Source: Thinopyrum elongatum (taxonomy: Eukaryota > Streptophyta > Magnoliopsida > Poales > Poaceae). Taken from it: 64,000 bases of DNA. Location: NCBI GenBank assembly GCA_011799875.1, contig CM022303.1, positions 69,686,870-69,750,869 on the forward strand, written 5' to 3'. Below the pieces are notes generated by a model that saw only the letters and a program-made list of their open reading frames with translations, ran no database searches and was not told where the DNA came from. Below, one piece after another: positions 45,969-58,000 of the stretch (position 1 is the first letter of the stretch; the number at the start of each line of letters is the position of its first letter). The position numbers and the translations under genes were made by a program.

Positions 45969-47950
45969 GTGTCGCATCTCCAAACTTTAAGAAAGGACAG
46001 CTTAGGTTTCTTGCCAAACCAAAGTTCATACGGTGTCGTCTCAACGGATATAGACGGTGCCCTATTTAACGTGAATGCGGCTGTCTCTAGTGCATAACCC
46101 CAAAAATGATAGTGGTAAATCAGTAAGAGACATCATAGAACACACCATATCTAATAAAGTACGGTTACGATGTTTGGACACACCATTACACTGTGGTGTT
46201 CCAGGTGGCGTGAGTTGTGAAACAATTCCACATTGTTTTAAATGAAGGCCAAACTCGTAACTCAAATATTCGCCTCCCCGATTAGATCGTAGAAACTTTA
46301 TTTTCTTGTTACGATGATTCTCCACTTCACTCTGAAATTCTTTTAACTTTTCAAATGTATCAGTCTTGTGTTTCATCAAGTAGATATTCTCATACCTACT
46401 CAAATCATCTTGTGAAGGTCCGAAAATAACGATACCCGCCGCGTGCTTCAACACTCATCAGACCGCATACATCGATATGTATTATATCCAATAAGTCATC
46501 AGCTCGCTCCATTGTTCTGGAGAACGGAGTTTTAGTCATCTTGCCCATGAGGCATGGTTCGCAAGTATCAAATGATTCATAATCAAGTGATTCCAAAAGT
46601 CCATCTGCATGGAGTTTCTTCATGCACTTTTATACCAATATGACCTAAACGGCAGTGCCACAAATATGTTGCACTATCATTATCAACTTTGCATCTTTTG
46701 GCATCAATATTATGAATATGTGTATCACTACGATCAAGATTCAATAAACCATTTACATTGGGTGTATGACCATAGAAGGTTTTATTCATGTAAACAGAAC
46801 AACAATTATTCTCTGACTTAAATGAATAACCGTATCACAATAAACATGATCCAATCATATTCATGCTCAACGCAAACACCAAATAACATTTATTTAGGTC
46901 CAACACTAATCCCGAAGGTAGAGGGAGTGTGCGATGGTGATCTTATCAACCTTGGAATCACTTCCAACACACATCGTCACCTTGTCCTTAACTAGTCTCT
47001 GTTCATTTTGCAACTCCTGTTTCGAGTTACTAATCTTAGCAACTGAATCGGTATCAAATACCCAGGGGCTACTATGAACACTAGTAAGTACACATCAATA
47101 ACATGTATATCAAATATACCTTTGTTCACTTTGCCATCCTTCTTATACGCCAAGTATTTGGGGCAGTTCCACTTCCAGTGACCATTTCCTTCACAGTAGA
47201 AGCAGTCAGTTTCAGGCTTGGGTCCAGCTTTGGGCTTCTCCACGGGAGTGGCAACTTGCTTGCCATTCTTCTTGAAGTTCCCTTTCTTTCCCTCGCCCTT
47301 TTTCTTGAAACTAGTGGTCTTGTTAACCATCAATACTTGATGCTCTTTCCTGATTTCTACCTTCACCAATTTCAGCATCGCGAAGAGCTTGGAAATCGTT
47401 TTTGTCATCCATTGCGTATTATAGTTCATCACGAAGTTCTAGTAGCTTGGTGATAGTGACTAGAGAACTCTGTCAATCACTATCTTATCTGGAAGATTAA
47501 CTCCCACTTGATTCAAGCGATTGTAGTACCCAGACATTCTGAGTACATGCTCACTGGCTGAGCTATTCTCCTCCATCTTGTAGGCAAAGTACTTGTCAGA
47601 GGTCTCATACCTCTCGACACGGGCATGAATCTGAGATACCAATTTTCAGCTCTTGGAACATCTCATATGCTCCGTGGCGTTCAAAACGTTTTTAAGTCCC
47701 GGTTCTAAGCCGTAAAGCATGGCGCACTAAACTATCAAGTAGTCATCATATCGAGCTTGCAAAACATTCATAACGTCTGCATCTGCTCCTGCAATAGGTT
47801 TGTCACCTAGCGGTGCATCAAGGACATAATTCTTCTGTGCAGCAATGAGGATAATCCTCAGATCATAGACCCAGTCCGCATCATTGCTACTATCATCTTT
47901 CAACTTAGTTTTCTCTAGGAACATATCAAAAAAATATAGGAGCTATATCG
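45969..47950 (-). pseudogene. Copia-C integrase, protease and gag remnants
   Basis: Reverse-strand pieces collinear with Angela. Gag start is near 47924 (MFLEKTKLKDDSSNDADWV), then RVERYETSDKYFAYKMEENS and zinc knuckle CFYCEGNGHWKWNC (about 47200). A destroyed protease region follows, then pre-integrase WHCRLGHIGIK, CEPCLMGKMTKTPFS, and integrase LSRYENIYLMKHKTDTFEKL with RSNRGGEYLSYEF. The second integrase Asp is replaced by Asn (S-N-R for S-D-R). Multiple frameshifts (near 46410, 46610, 47100 and 47440) confirm an old copy. It ends at the Gypsy insertion, within the integrase C-terminus. Confidence 0.85.
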
Positions 47951-49200
47951 CGAGCTATTGATCTACAACATAGATATGCAAAACTATCAAGACTAAGTTC
48001 ATGATAAATTAAGTTTAATTAATCAAATTACTTATGAACTCCCACTTAAATAAACATCTCTCAAGTTTATCTAAGTGATACATGATCCAAATCAACTAAC
48101 CCATGTTCGATCATCACGCGAGATGGGGTAGTCATCAATGGTGAACATCTCTATGTTGATCATATCTACTATATGACTCATGTTCGACCTTTCGGTCTCC
48201 AGTGTTCCGAGACCCTGTCTGTACATGCTAGGCTTGTCAAGTTTAACCCAAGTATTCTGCATGTGTAAAACTGTCTTACACCCGTTGTATGTGAACGTAG
48301 AGTCTATCACACCCGATCATCACGTGGTGTCTCAAAACGATGAACTGTAGCAATGGTGCATACTCAGGGAGAACACTTTTATCTTGAAATTAAGTGAAGG
48401 GATCATCTTATAATGCTACCGCCATTCTAAGCAAAATAAGATGCATAAAGGATAAACATCACATGCAATCAAAATATGTGACATGATATGGCCATCATCA
48501 TCTTGTGCTTTTGATCTCCATCTCCAAAGCATCGTCATGATCTCCATCGTCACCAGCTCGACACCTTGATCTCCATCGTAGCATCGTTGTGTCGAGGTTG
48601 TCACGCCAACAATTGCTTCTACAACTATAGCTAACGCATAGTGATAAAGTAAAGCAATTACATGGTGCTTGCACTTCATACAATAAAGAGACAATCCTAA
48701 GGCTCCTGCCGATTGTCGATATTACAAAACATGATCATCTCATACATCAACATATATCACATCATATCTTGACCATATCACATCACAACATGCCCTGCAA
48801 AAACAAGTTAGACGTCCTCTACTTTGTTGTTCCAAGTTTTACGTGGCTGCTACGGGCTTCTAGCAAGAACCGTTCTTACCTACGCATAAAACCACAACGG
48901 TGATTCATCAAGTTTGCTGTTTTAAGCTTCTTCAAGGACCGGCCGCAGTCAAATTCGATTCAACTAAAGTAGGAGAAACAGACACCCGCCAGCCACCTTT
49001 ATGCAAAACTAGTTGCATGTCAGTCGGTGGAACCGGTCTCATGTGCGTGGACATGTAAGGTTGGTCTAGGCCACTTCATCCCACAATACCGCCGAATCAA
49101 AATAAGACGTTGGTGGTAAGCAGTATGACTATCACCGCCCACAACTCTTTGTGTTCTACTCGTGCATATCATCTACACATAGACCTGGCTCGGATGCCAC
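47951..49200 (-). other. Copia-C leader and primer-binding site
   Basis: Non-coding leader similar to the Angela leader at 40393-41664. It ends in GGCTCGGATGCCAC (49187-49200), the complement of a TGGCATCCGAGCC primer site, directly before the right LTR start at 49201. Confidence 0.78.
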
Positions 49201-49425
49201 TGTTGGGAAACGTTGCATGGAAAACAAAAAAAATTCTACGCACACGCAATGATCTATCTATGGAGATGCGTAGCAACGAGGGGGAGAGTGTGTCTACGTA
49301 CCCTCGTAGACCGTAAGCGGAAGCATTTAACAACGCGGTTGATGTAGTCGAGCTTCTTCGCGCTCCAACCGATCAAGTACCAAACATACGGCACCTCCGC
49401 GTTCTGCACACGTTCAGCTCGGTGA
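49201..49425 (-). repeat. Copia-C right (5') LTR, first segment
   Basis: TGTTGGGAAACGTTGCATGG onward, matching 12999-13224. It is cut after GGTGA (49421-49425) by the large Gypsy element and resumes at 63591. Confidence 0.9.
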
Positions 49426-51535
49426 TGTAACACCCCTGTTTAATAGCCACTGTGGTTACCTGCTAATAATGCCAAGTCATCTCATTTGCAGTGCCTAATC
49501 ACTTTGGTTGATTATTCGATTCAAATTCTATTCTGAAAATCAACTCAAATTCAAAAGTGCAAAATAAATTTGCTCAAACACTATTGGAAAAATGTGCACT
49601 AAATAGCAAATATTCCAGAAGCACTCATAAAAATATAAACAATGATGGTGAAGTTAGCTAAATGACTCAAACCACATGAAACAGCACTAAAACAGAATTA
49701 TTTAATCCATTTATAATCATATCAAATTCAAATAAAATCCAACTTTGCCCAAACCAATTTTTGGTGAAAGCTAACATTGCCCAGTAATATTTGGGACAAC
49801 TCTCATACTTTACAAAAATGCAAAAGTGACCTAACTAATTCAAAACAGAAAAGAAAAAAAAAAGAAAAATCAAAACAGAAACAGAAAAATAAAACGAAGC
49901 ACTGTGCACTGGGCCTAAGTGCATAGTGCCCCGACTACCGGCCCACCTGGCACATTCCCTTCTCTCTCCCCTGCGTGTCGCCGTCCCCATGGCCGAGCGC
50001 CCGCGCGCCGGCGAGGCGACGCCCACCGACAGCGAGGATGATAAGGACCTGCCCCGTCCATCTCCCCTGGACCTCCTCCATCACTCTCCCCCTCTTGCCC
50101 GGCTCGCTCCTCCTCTCCTCTTCCCCTTCAGATCCATCGGCCGACGCGGTCGCCGCCGCACCTCCGTCAACTCCGCGGCCACCGGCGTCCGTTCCCCCCT
50201 CCGACGTGTCCGTTGCCTTCGTCTACGTCTTCCGCATTATCTGGTGGTCGCAGTGGGAGCCGGGAGGCAACACCGCGCCGGAATTCCTTCGTCCACGTCT
50301 CCGGCCGCCGCTGTTCGCCTTCATCTCTGGCGCCGTCCCTGCAGCTACTAAACTGTCAACGGCTAGACGTGCGAGCCGCTCGGTGAGCTCCATCGTTTCC
50401 CCCCCCCCTCTGGTTGGCTCTCGCGCGCTCTAATTGTCTCCTCCATGTGCGCACGAACGGATCGCCGCGGAGCTCGTCGCCGGCGAGCCTCCCACGACCA
50501 TTTGGTCTTGGGCTTATGCCCATCGTGTTTGCGAAGTCGCGTAGATGATGTAGGATTAGATCGCCGCGCGTTTTGGCCCTTGTCTTAACGAATGCGAGTT
50601 CGCCGGGGTTCGGCCTCCGCCACGGCTCATCGCCGGCGCCATTTCCGATCATCTCCGGTCTGTACGAGGCCACCGCTCGACGCGCGAGTCCTCTAGCTTT
50701 CGAACGCACCTAGCCACGGCTCGAACCGAGCCCTGTAGCGCGAATCCGAGCTGCTCCGGTGATTGGCCGCTGCGCAAATGGTCGCCGGAGCAACTCCGGC
50801 GACGCAGTCGACGTGCCTAGGCATGGGGTCCACCCTGGGACACTACCAGTGGCCCCGGTGGGTCCCGTTGACCCCGTTGACTCGGGTCAACGTGCTGACT
50901 GTGTCGGGTCAGCCACTGACATGTGGGTCCCCCTCGGTTAATTAATCTAATAAATGATTTAATAAATAAAAACTAATTAGTTAGACTAATGTCTCATAGA
51001 CATATGGGGCCCACCCCCTAATTAACCCTGTTAATTAGATTAACTCACTGTTAGTCTCAATAGAGGTTGACATGTGGGTCCCACCGGACTCACATGTCAG
51101 GTTTGACTCTGGTCAGCCGTTGTTGACCTGCTGAGGTCAGCATGACATCATGCTGACGTCATAAATCATTTCTGTTAATAAAAATAATTCCAAAAAATCA
51201 TATAAACTTTGAAAATTAATAACTTTTAAACCGTAGGTCAGATCGAAAAACTTAAAAAATGAAAGTTGCTCGAAACGACAAGATAAATCTAATCGTGTCG
51301 TCTATTTCGATGCCGGAACCCCCTACGTAGGTGAAACCACAACTTCAAGGCCATATCCGATAGATGAATAGTGCTTATACACCGGATAATAAATCTCGCG
51401 TTAATCCTAAAATAACTAAAATGACTTAGACATATCTTTAGGCAACCCTGCACTGCATTGTAGCATAGCATACCCCGTGTTGCATTTGATTGCATTATGT
51501 TTACATGTTTCCTCCCCCTTTTCCCTCTCGATTAG

Positions 51536-51624
51536 ACCCCGACGTTGACGTAACTCCTGAGGCAGACGCCGCCCCGGAGTACGACTACGTCCCCGACGAC
51601 CAGCCACTTGCCCCAGAGCTTACA
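51536..51624 (+). other. Acidic exon-like segment inside the 5' LTR
   Basis: After a pyrimidine tract and TTAG, the frame reads DPDVDVTPEADAAPEYDY then VPDDQPLAPELT, ending at ACAG before GCAAG (a possible GC-AG donor). The same frame is kept in the 3' LTR (61506-61594) with a few substitutions. Joining its last base to 53207 keeps phase. Splicing is inferred, not shown. Confidence 0.4.
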
Positions 51625-53206
51625 GGCAAGCACCCCCTTTTGAGCATTCCGATATCACCCATTCTCTTCTCTCTTATGCTTGCATTAGAATCTGCTGCTG
51701 TTGATGTATCCTATATCTGCTGCATAGCCTGTTTACTTGTAACCTGCTTTTGATACTTACCTGCTATCCTAAACTGTTTAGAATAGGTTGGGTAGAGACC
51801 ATCAGAGACCCCACTAGTCCCGACTGCCCCGCTGGATGATCAGAAGACCCGAGCAACGGGATTGAAGAGCAGGCCCCGACACCGCACGTCACTTCACCTT
51901 AGTTGCTTGACACTGCTGGGTTATTATCGAGTGCCGAGGGTGATACCTCCTTAGCACTTCTGATGATAACCTTGTAGGTAGTTACTCGGTTGTGGTCAGC
52001 GAGGGTGATTCCTCCTACACCACCCCTGATAACGACATCGTCGAGCAACTGCTCAAGTGTGTACCTCGAGGGTGATTCCTCCTCCGTTCACCCTGATGTT
52101 TACGTCAGGTGGGAGTCCAACGAGGGTGATGCCTCGGATTCTTTCTTGATATGATAGCCACACGGATGCCCTTACTTTAATGTTGACACTGCTTATTATG
52201 GATAAAGAAGGGTCGGCCCTGAGGGGTACCCGCGCGAGCTAAATAGCGAGTGATGTGGAATCGGGTGGACCTGGATGGTGCCCGAAAGTTGAACACGAGG
52301 CGTGGCGGGGCATTCTTAGCCCTTGCCGCAAGACCTCGAGACGGGGCGACGGGGTGACATCTTTCGTGAGTCTCTGCTCGTTACCGCACTACCAACACAC
52401 TAACGGTTTGCATATTTGATCCGAGGGGCCTCTGGCCTGATAGCACTAACCATCACGTGGGCATAGTATGTGCGTTCTGTGTCGTGTACATCAGCCGAAG
52501 CTCTATTGACATCAGTGAGGAGCGGCCCGCTTTGGATTGGACTGGTTAAGCCTGCGCTTGTATTAAGGGGGCTAGGTCTGCTTCCGGAGCGTCCTCGCAA
52601 CGTGCAGGGTTCCCAGGGCAAAGGCCCAAGACCCCTGGGGGCATAGGTTAGTCCGGCGTGCTGACCTCTCTTTAGAGCCTAGGTCGGGTTGCGGCGTGTT
52701 GCTTAGCCGAGGCCGGGCATGACCCAGTAAAGTGTGTCCGTCCGGAGTTAAGTGAGTGTAGTGGGTAAGTTGGTGCACCCCTATAGGGAAGAAACAATCT
52801 ATCTATAGCCTGTCCTACGGTAACGGACACTCGGAGTTGTATCCCGATCGGTACAACTAGAACTGGTGACTTGAGATGAAATGGATAGTATGGCTCTAGG
52901 ATTGCTTTCTCGCAGGGAGTCGAGGAAGGATCTCTGGCCGAGGTTGATGACACTACTACTACTTTACATTATGTTATTCTGTACTCTCCTTATGCTGCAA
53001 GACCGCTGAAGACGATGAAGATGCTAGTCTTCGATACGACTAGGCTTTCCCTTCTATTCAGGCATTTCTGCAGCCCAGTCCACATATACAGCCTCCTTTG
53101 AAAATGTTGCATATGTAGTATAGATCCTCGCTTGCTGAGTACTTCGGATGAGTACTCATGTCTGCTTTATTTTCTTTTTCTCCCCATATCCATGTGTCGC
53201 CGCTAG

Positions 53207-53310
53207 ATGACGGAGCCCCTGAGTTAGCTACCCCCGTCGACGACTACGGCTACTACTTCTACCCTCCAGGCGAGTACTACTACGAGGAGCCGACAGACGA
53301 CCAGGAGTAG
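53207..53310 (+). other. Second acidic exon-like segment inside the 5' LTR
   Basis: After CGCTAG the frame reads DGAPELATPVDDY then GYYFYPPGEYYYEEPTDDQE and a TAG stop. The copy at 63177-63280 keeps the frame but has lost the AG just before it (CCAA). It could be the last coding exon of a small acidic, tyrosine-rich protein carried in the LTR. No known family is recognised. Confidence 0.4.
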
Positions 53311-53619
53311 GATTCGGAGGGTCCTAGGCAGGAGGCCTACGCCTTTCGATCGTAGTATTTTATTTTGCCCCGCCTTCCTAAAGGATTATCTCTATTTCTA
53401 TAATATATCTGTACCCTGACATCTGATGCTTCTGCTGACAATTGTATGCCATCGAGCTAAGTATTCGAGCCCTCGAGGCCCTGGCTTGTAATATAAAGCT
53501 TGTGTGAATTTATTTATGTTTTAGAGTTGTGTTGTGATATCTTCAAGTGAGTCCTTAGGCTTGATCGTGTGCATTTGCGTGTATGGTTAGTGCATGATTA
53601 AGCCGGGGTCGTCACAGGT

Positions 53620-53632
53620 TGGTATCAGAGCC
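53620..53632 (+). other. Primer-binding site of the large Gypsy element
   Basis: TGGTATCAGAGCC, complementary to initiator tRNA-Met, three bases after the 5' LTR. Confidence 0.92.
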
Positions 53633-54007
53633 GACTGCCTTAGGAATCCCCCTATCCAATTCCTTGGCCGAAGTTGAGTCTAGTGGTCCGAAACTGTTTT
53701 ACTAACTTGGCTGTGTGGCTTACGAGCCCACGTTGCCAACTGGGTGGTATTAGGATCTTTTAATCCTCATCTATACTCTGGGACTCTGATTACTCTTCTA
53801 TTCGGGTTTAATAAATTCACTAACGCCGACACTTAGGATCTCATAAATTCCATCCATCCGGAGAGCTGGATTCTGTGTGATTTCCCTGACATTGATCTGA
53901 TTAGTCTGATAATCATTTTCCTTTCCATTGTTTTGTTTAACCTTTCTCTTCGAGATCTGTTATACTTCTCGTCGTCGTATGACAATTCTGAATTTCCTTT
54001 ATTTCAG

Positions 54008-54778
54008 ATGGATCATCTGTTTCCACCGCGCCCCACGACGCAGCTTGTGCTTCGCACGTGGGCTCGCGATGTCCCTGGGTTTCCAGCTGTTCTAATCGAT
54101 CTCTTGGCCAGACTGGGTTATCGCTGGTATCCTGAGTACATGGTCTACGAGGTTTACTGCGAGTTCAACCAGGAGCAGTACTATGCTGATGTTCGCATCT
54201 ATGATCAGCAGAACGACTCAGACACTGAGCTGTACCTTTTTCACGGTATCGGCGTGACGATTGAGATGAAAGTCCATGATGCCGCTTACTCTGCTGTCGC
54301 ACGTCTCTGAGGAGAGCACAATGCTAGAATGGATGACTCTGAGTTCTGATACCTTCCGTATGCCCCTACTGGAGATGCTACTGGATACTACACAGCTATC
54401 TATGCCCCGTACGAGCCTCGTCGCTACGATCCGCGAGTTCTGATTCAGTGTACTCAGGCTCTGGATCGCACTGTTCGGGCTCTTGCCGTCGAGTTGTTTG
54501 CCACTCGAGTACGACTCTACGAGGCTATGACGCAGTTGCTGCCAGCTATTCATGCAGGGATACATCTGGAGCATATCCTTTACCCGCGCAGGACCGAGAT
54601 ACCACCAGGGATCGATTGGCCTGCTGTGGGAGGTCACACACCTGCACGTGGACCTCTTCTTTCAGCTCGAGACCGGGTTCTGCATCAGAGTGCACATGGA
54701 GTGCAGGATCCTTCTGCGACGAACGTCCATCGTCCGCACTTGCAGCTACCCTGTTTCAGTGGTTTTCTCCGACGTTGA
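54008..54778 (+). pseudogene. Extra ORF upstream of gag, unknown function, two stops
   Basis: A frame of 257 codons between the primer site and gag. It begins MDHLFPPRPTTQLVLRTW with ATG at 54008 and continues PGFPAVLIDLLARLGYRWYP and YEVYCEFNQEQYYADVRIYD. Stops TGA occur at 54308-54310 and 54347-54349. The same frame then stays open to TAG at 54776-54778 through RYDPRVLIQCTQALDRTVRA, LAVELFATRVRLYEAMTQLL and WPAVGGHTPARGPL. Composition and the long run between stops argue it was a real protein. No zinc finger, signal peptide or membrane segment is visible, and I do not recognise the family. Its position resembles the extra ORF of Ogre-type elements, but homology is not claimed. Confidence 0.65.
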
Positions 54779-55024
54779 TGTAGCCTTTGCTATGTCTCGT
54801 TGTGTACTTCCTTACCGCGTGCCTGCGCGCCGCCTAGCATGTCTAGCTTTTGAATTTGTGCCATTATGCTGCCCGTATGTAACCGACTCTGTATGGATCT
54901 GTAAGACTTAATGACTACTATTAAGCATCTGTTCTACTACTTAAATTCCATCGTGTTACATCATGCCTGTAGCTAAACACTCGCGTTGGTTTTTGCAAAA
55001 CTACCCCTGTTGAAATTTAGCAGG

Positions 55025-58000
55025 ATGGGTGATAACAATCCACCTCCGCCGCCACCGCCTGACTATATGGCTGCTATGATGCAACAGTTTGAACTCAACC
55101 GTCAGTTCATGACGGGGATTATGGAACAATTCCCCCGTCCCAATGCCAATCATCAGCCAGCCTCAATCACAGTGCCAGAGTTTGTCCGACTCAACCCATC
55201 GATATTCCGCAACACTGTTAATCCGCTGGATGCCGATGACTGGCTGCGTGATATCTTCTGTGAGATGGAGTCAGCTGATGTTCCCCCTGTCAGCTATGTC
55301 ACCTTCACGACATACTTTCTGAAGGGACCCGCAGCACAATGGTGGGCAACTCACAGACAGACTCTACCTCCGGGAACTGTCGTTACCTCGGTAGAGTTCA
55401 AGAATGCTTTTCGCGGCCGCTATATTCCTCAAGCAGTTATAGCACACAAGAAGGCTGAGTTCCGCAGCCTCATTCAAGGCAACAAGACCGTGGAGGTTTA
55501 TCAGCAAGAGTTCCTTGACTTATCTCGCTATGCTGAAGAAGACATCCCCAATGATGCTCGTAGACAGGAGAAGTTCCGTGAAGGGCTACACCATGACATC
55601 CAGTTACCCCTGCTCGTCCAAGACTATCCCGATTTCGCCACCTTGGTGAATAAGGCTATCATGGTCGAGACTGGTCTGAAGAAGCATAAGGAAGCAACCA
55701 GACACACTCGTGAAGCGGGCTCATCTTCGGGCTCGTCTTCCCAGAAGCGTCGTATTTGGATTCCACAAAGCATGTACCATCCAGCAGCTCCAGTGTACAT
55801 GCCTGCATATGCCGCACCTCGTCTGCCTCCTCCACCACCGAGGCAGCCTCTTTGAGCTCCACCACCTCGAGCTCCCGCACCATGTCCTGACAGTGTACTC
55901 TGCTTCAAGTGTGGCCAGCCAGGTCACCGTGCCAGAGATTGCTCTCAGAATCAGAATCAACTAGCTCTTCCTTCTACTGTACGTGGTAATGGCCGTGGGA
56001 ATTCTCAGCCTCGCTACAGCAATGCCAGACCTTCTTATGGTCGAGGGCAGGCCTTCCATGTCAACATGAATGAAGACCCAGACCAACCAGCTACTGTGAT
56101 GGGTACACTTCTTGTTAATTCCGTACCTGCATCTGTTTTATTTGATTCAGGAGCATCACATTCATTCATGTCGCAAGACTTTGCATTCATGCATGGCGTT
56201 AAGTGTGACAACCTGCATCATCCGTTAGGGGTCGACAATCCCGCGGGTAGATGTCGAGCCTCCCTGTTCAGCCCCGAAGTCACTGTTGAAATTGAGGGGT
56301 TAAAATTTCAGGCACTCCCAATTATCCTAAGTTCTTCCAAGATTGATCTTATCTTGGGAATGGATTGGTTGAGAGCTCACTACGCCTCAATCAATTGTGC
56401 CACTAAGGTTGTACATCTCCTACACCCATCAGATGAGTTAGTCAATTACCGAGCTCATATCACTCAGAATGCCGAGGCTCAAATTTATGCCTTGAATGCG
56501 TTGAACGCTTCTCCACTTGAGAGGATCGAAAACATTCCAATTGTCTGCGAATTCCAGGATGTCTTTCAAGAAGAACTTCCAGGAATACCCCCTGCTAGAG
56601 CTGTCGAGTTTGTAAATGACTTGAAGCCTGGCACCACTCCTGTTGCGAAGCGACCTTACAAGATGCCACCGCACCACCTTCTCGAACTTAAGGAAGAAAT
56701 TGATAAATCACTTAAGAAGGGCTTCATCCATCCTAGTTCCTCTACCTGGGGAGCACCGTCTCTCTTTGTCAAGAAGAAAGATGGTACGAATAGGTTGGTC
56801 CAAGATTACCGTCCTATCAACCAGGCAACCATTCAGAATAAATATCCGCTTCCCTGGATCAATGATTTATATGATCAACTTGCTGGATCATCGGTGTTTT
56901 CTAAACTCGACTTGAGGTTGGGTTATCACCAGATCCGTGTCCGTGAAGAGGATATTCCGAAGACCGCCTTCGTTACTCGTTATGGCTCCTACGAATACAC
57001 CGTCATGTCATTTGGCCTAACGAATGCTCCCGCTACGTTCTCCCGCCTGATGAATTATATATTCATGGATTACCTCGACAAGTTCGTCGTGGTATATCTG
57101 GACGATATTCTGGTATATTCGAAGAATAAGGAAGAACATGCCGAACATCTTCGCCTTGTTCTGGAGAGGCTTCGAGGGTTCCAGTTGTATGCCAAGTACT
57201 CCAAATGCGAATTCTGGCTTTCTGAAGTGACCTACCTTGGACATGTGATTTCCAAGGACGGTATCGCCGTTAACCCGGAGCGTGTTCAGGCTATTCTTGA
57301 CAGGACTCCTCCGAAGAATGCCAAGCAAGTCTGAAGTTTTCTCGGCCTTGCAAGTTATTATCGACGATTCGTCGAAAACTTTTCCAAGATTGCCAAGCCC
57401 CTGACTAATCTGCTCCACAAAGGCATTAAGTTTGAGTGGACAGACAAATGTCAGGAGAGTTTCCAGACCCTCAAGGACAAGCTTACTTCTGCTCCAATGC
57501 TTGCCCCTCCTGATTCTCGCAAGGACTTTGTCATATATTGCGACGCCTCTCGTCAAGGATTAGGCTGTGTTCTAATGCAAGAACGGAAGGTAATTGCATA
57601 TGCCTCGCGACAATTGCGTCCACATGAAGAAAACTATCCAGTGCATGATCTCAAACTCGCTGCTATGATCTATGCTTTGAAGCAGTGGCGACATTACCTT
57701 CTTGGTAACCGGTGTGAGATTTATACCGATCACCAGAGTCTGAAGTATTTGTTCACTCAACCGGATCTTAATCTCCGTCAACAGCGATGGTTGGAAACAA
57801 TTACGGACTATGACTGTGGTATTTATTATACCCCTGGCAAGGCTAACGTGATGGCTGATGCCTTGAGCCGCAAGTCCTATTGCAACAACCTCATGGTTGA
57901 GCAAGCTCAACCCTAGCTGTATGAAGAATTGCGCAAGTTGAACGTCTGTATCATTCCGCAGGGTTCTCTTAATAACCTTGTGGTACAGCCAGACCTTGAG

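Larger units (their letters stand above)
49426..53616 (+). repeat. Large Gypsy element 5' LTR
   Basis: 4191 bp against 4113 bp for the 3' LTR; the excess is mainly a stretch near 49970-50030 and one near 51060. A GC-rich block (about 49910-50930) is followed by AT-rich and then mixed sequence. Acidic exon-like segments lie at 51536-51624 and 53207-53310. Internal open frames in the GC-rich block are probably incidental. Confidence 0.92.

Noticed and set aside
49926..50433. Two overlapping proline/alanine-rich frames, similar at 59824-60435
   Set aside because: They fall in the GC-rich block of the large Gypsy LTRs; the frames differ between the two LTRs because of indels, unlike the acidic segments reported separately.
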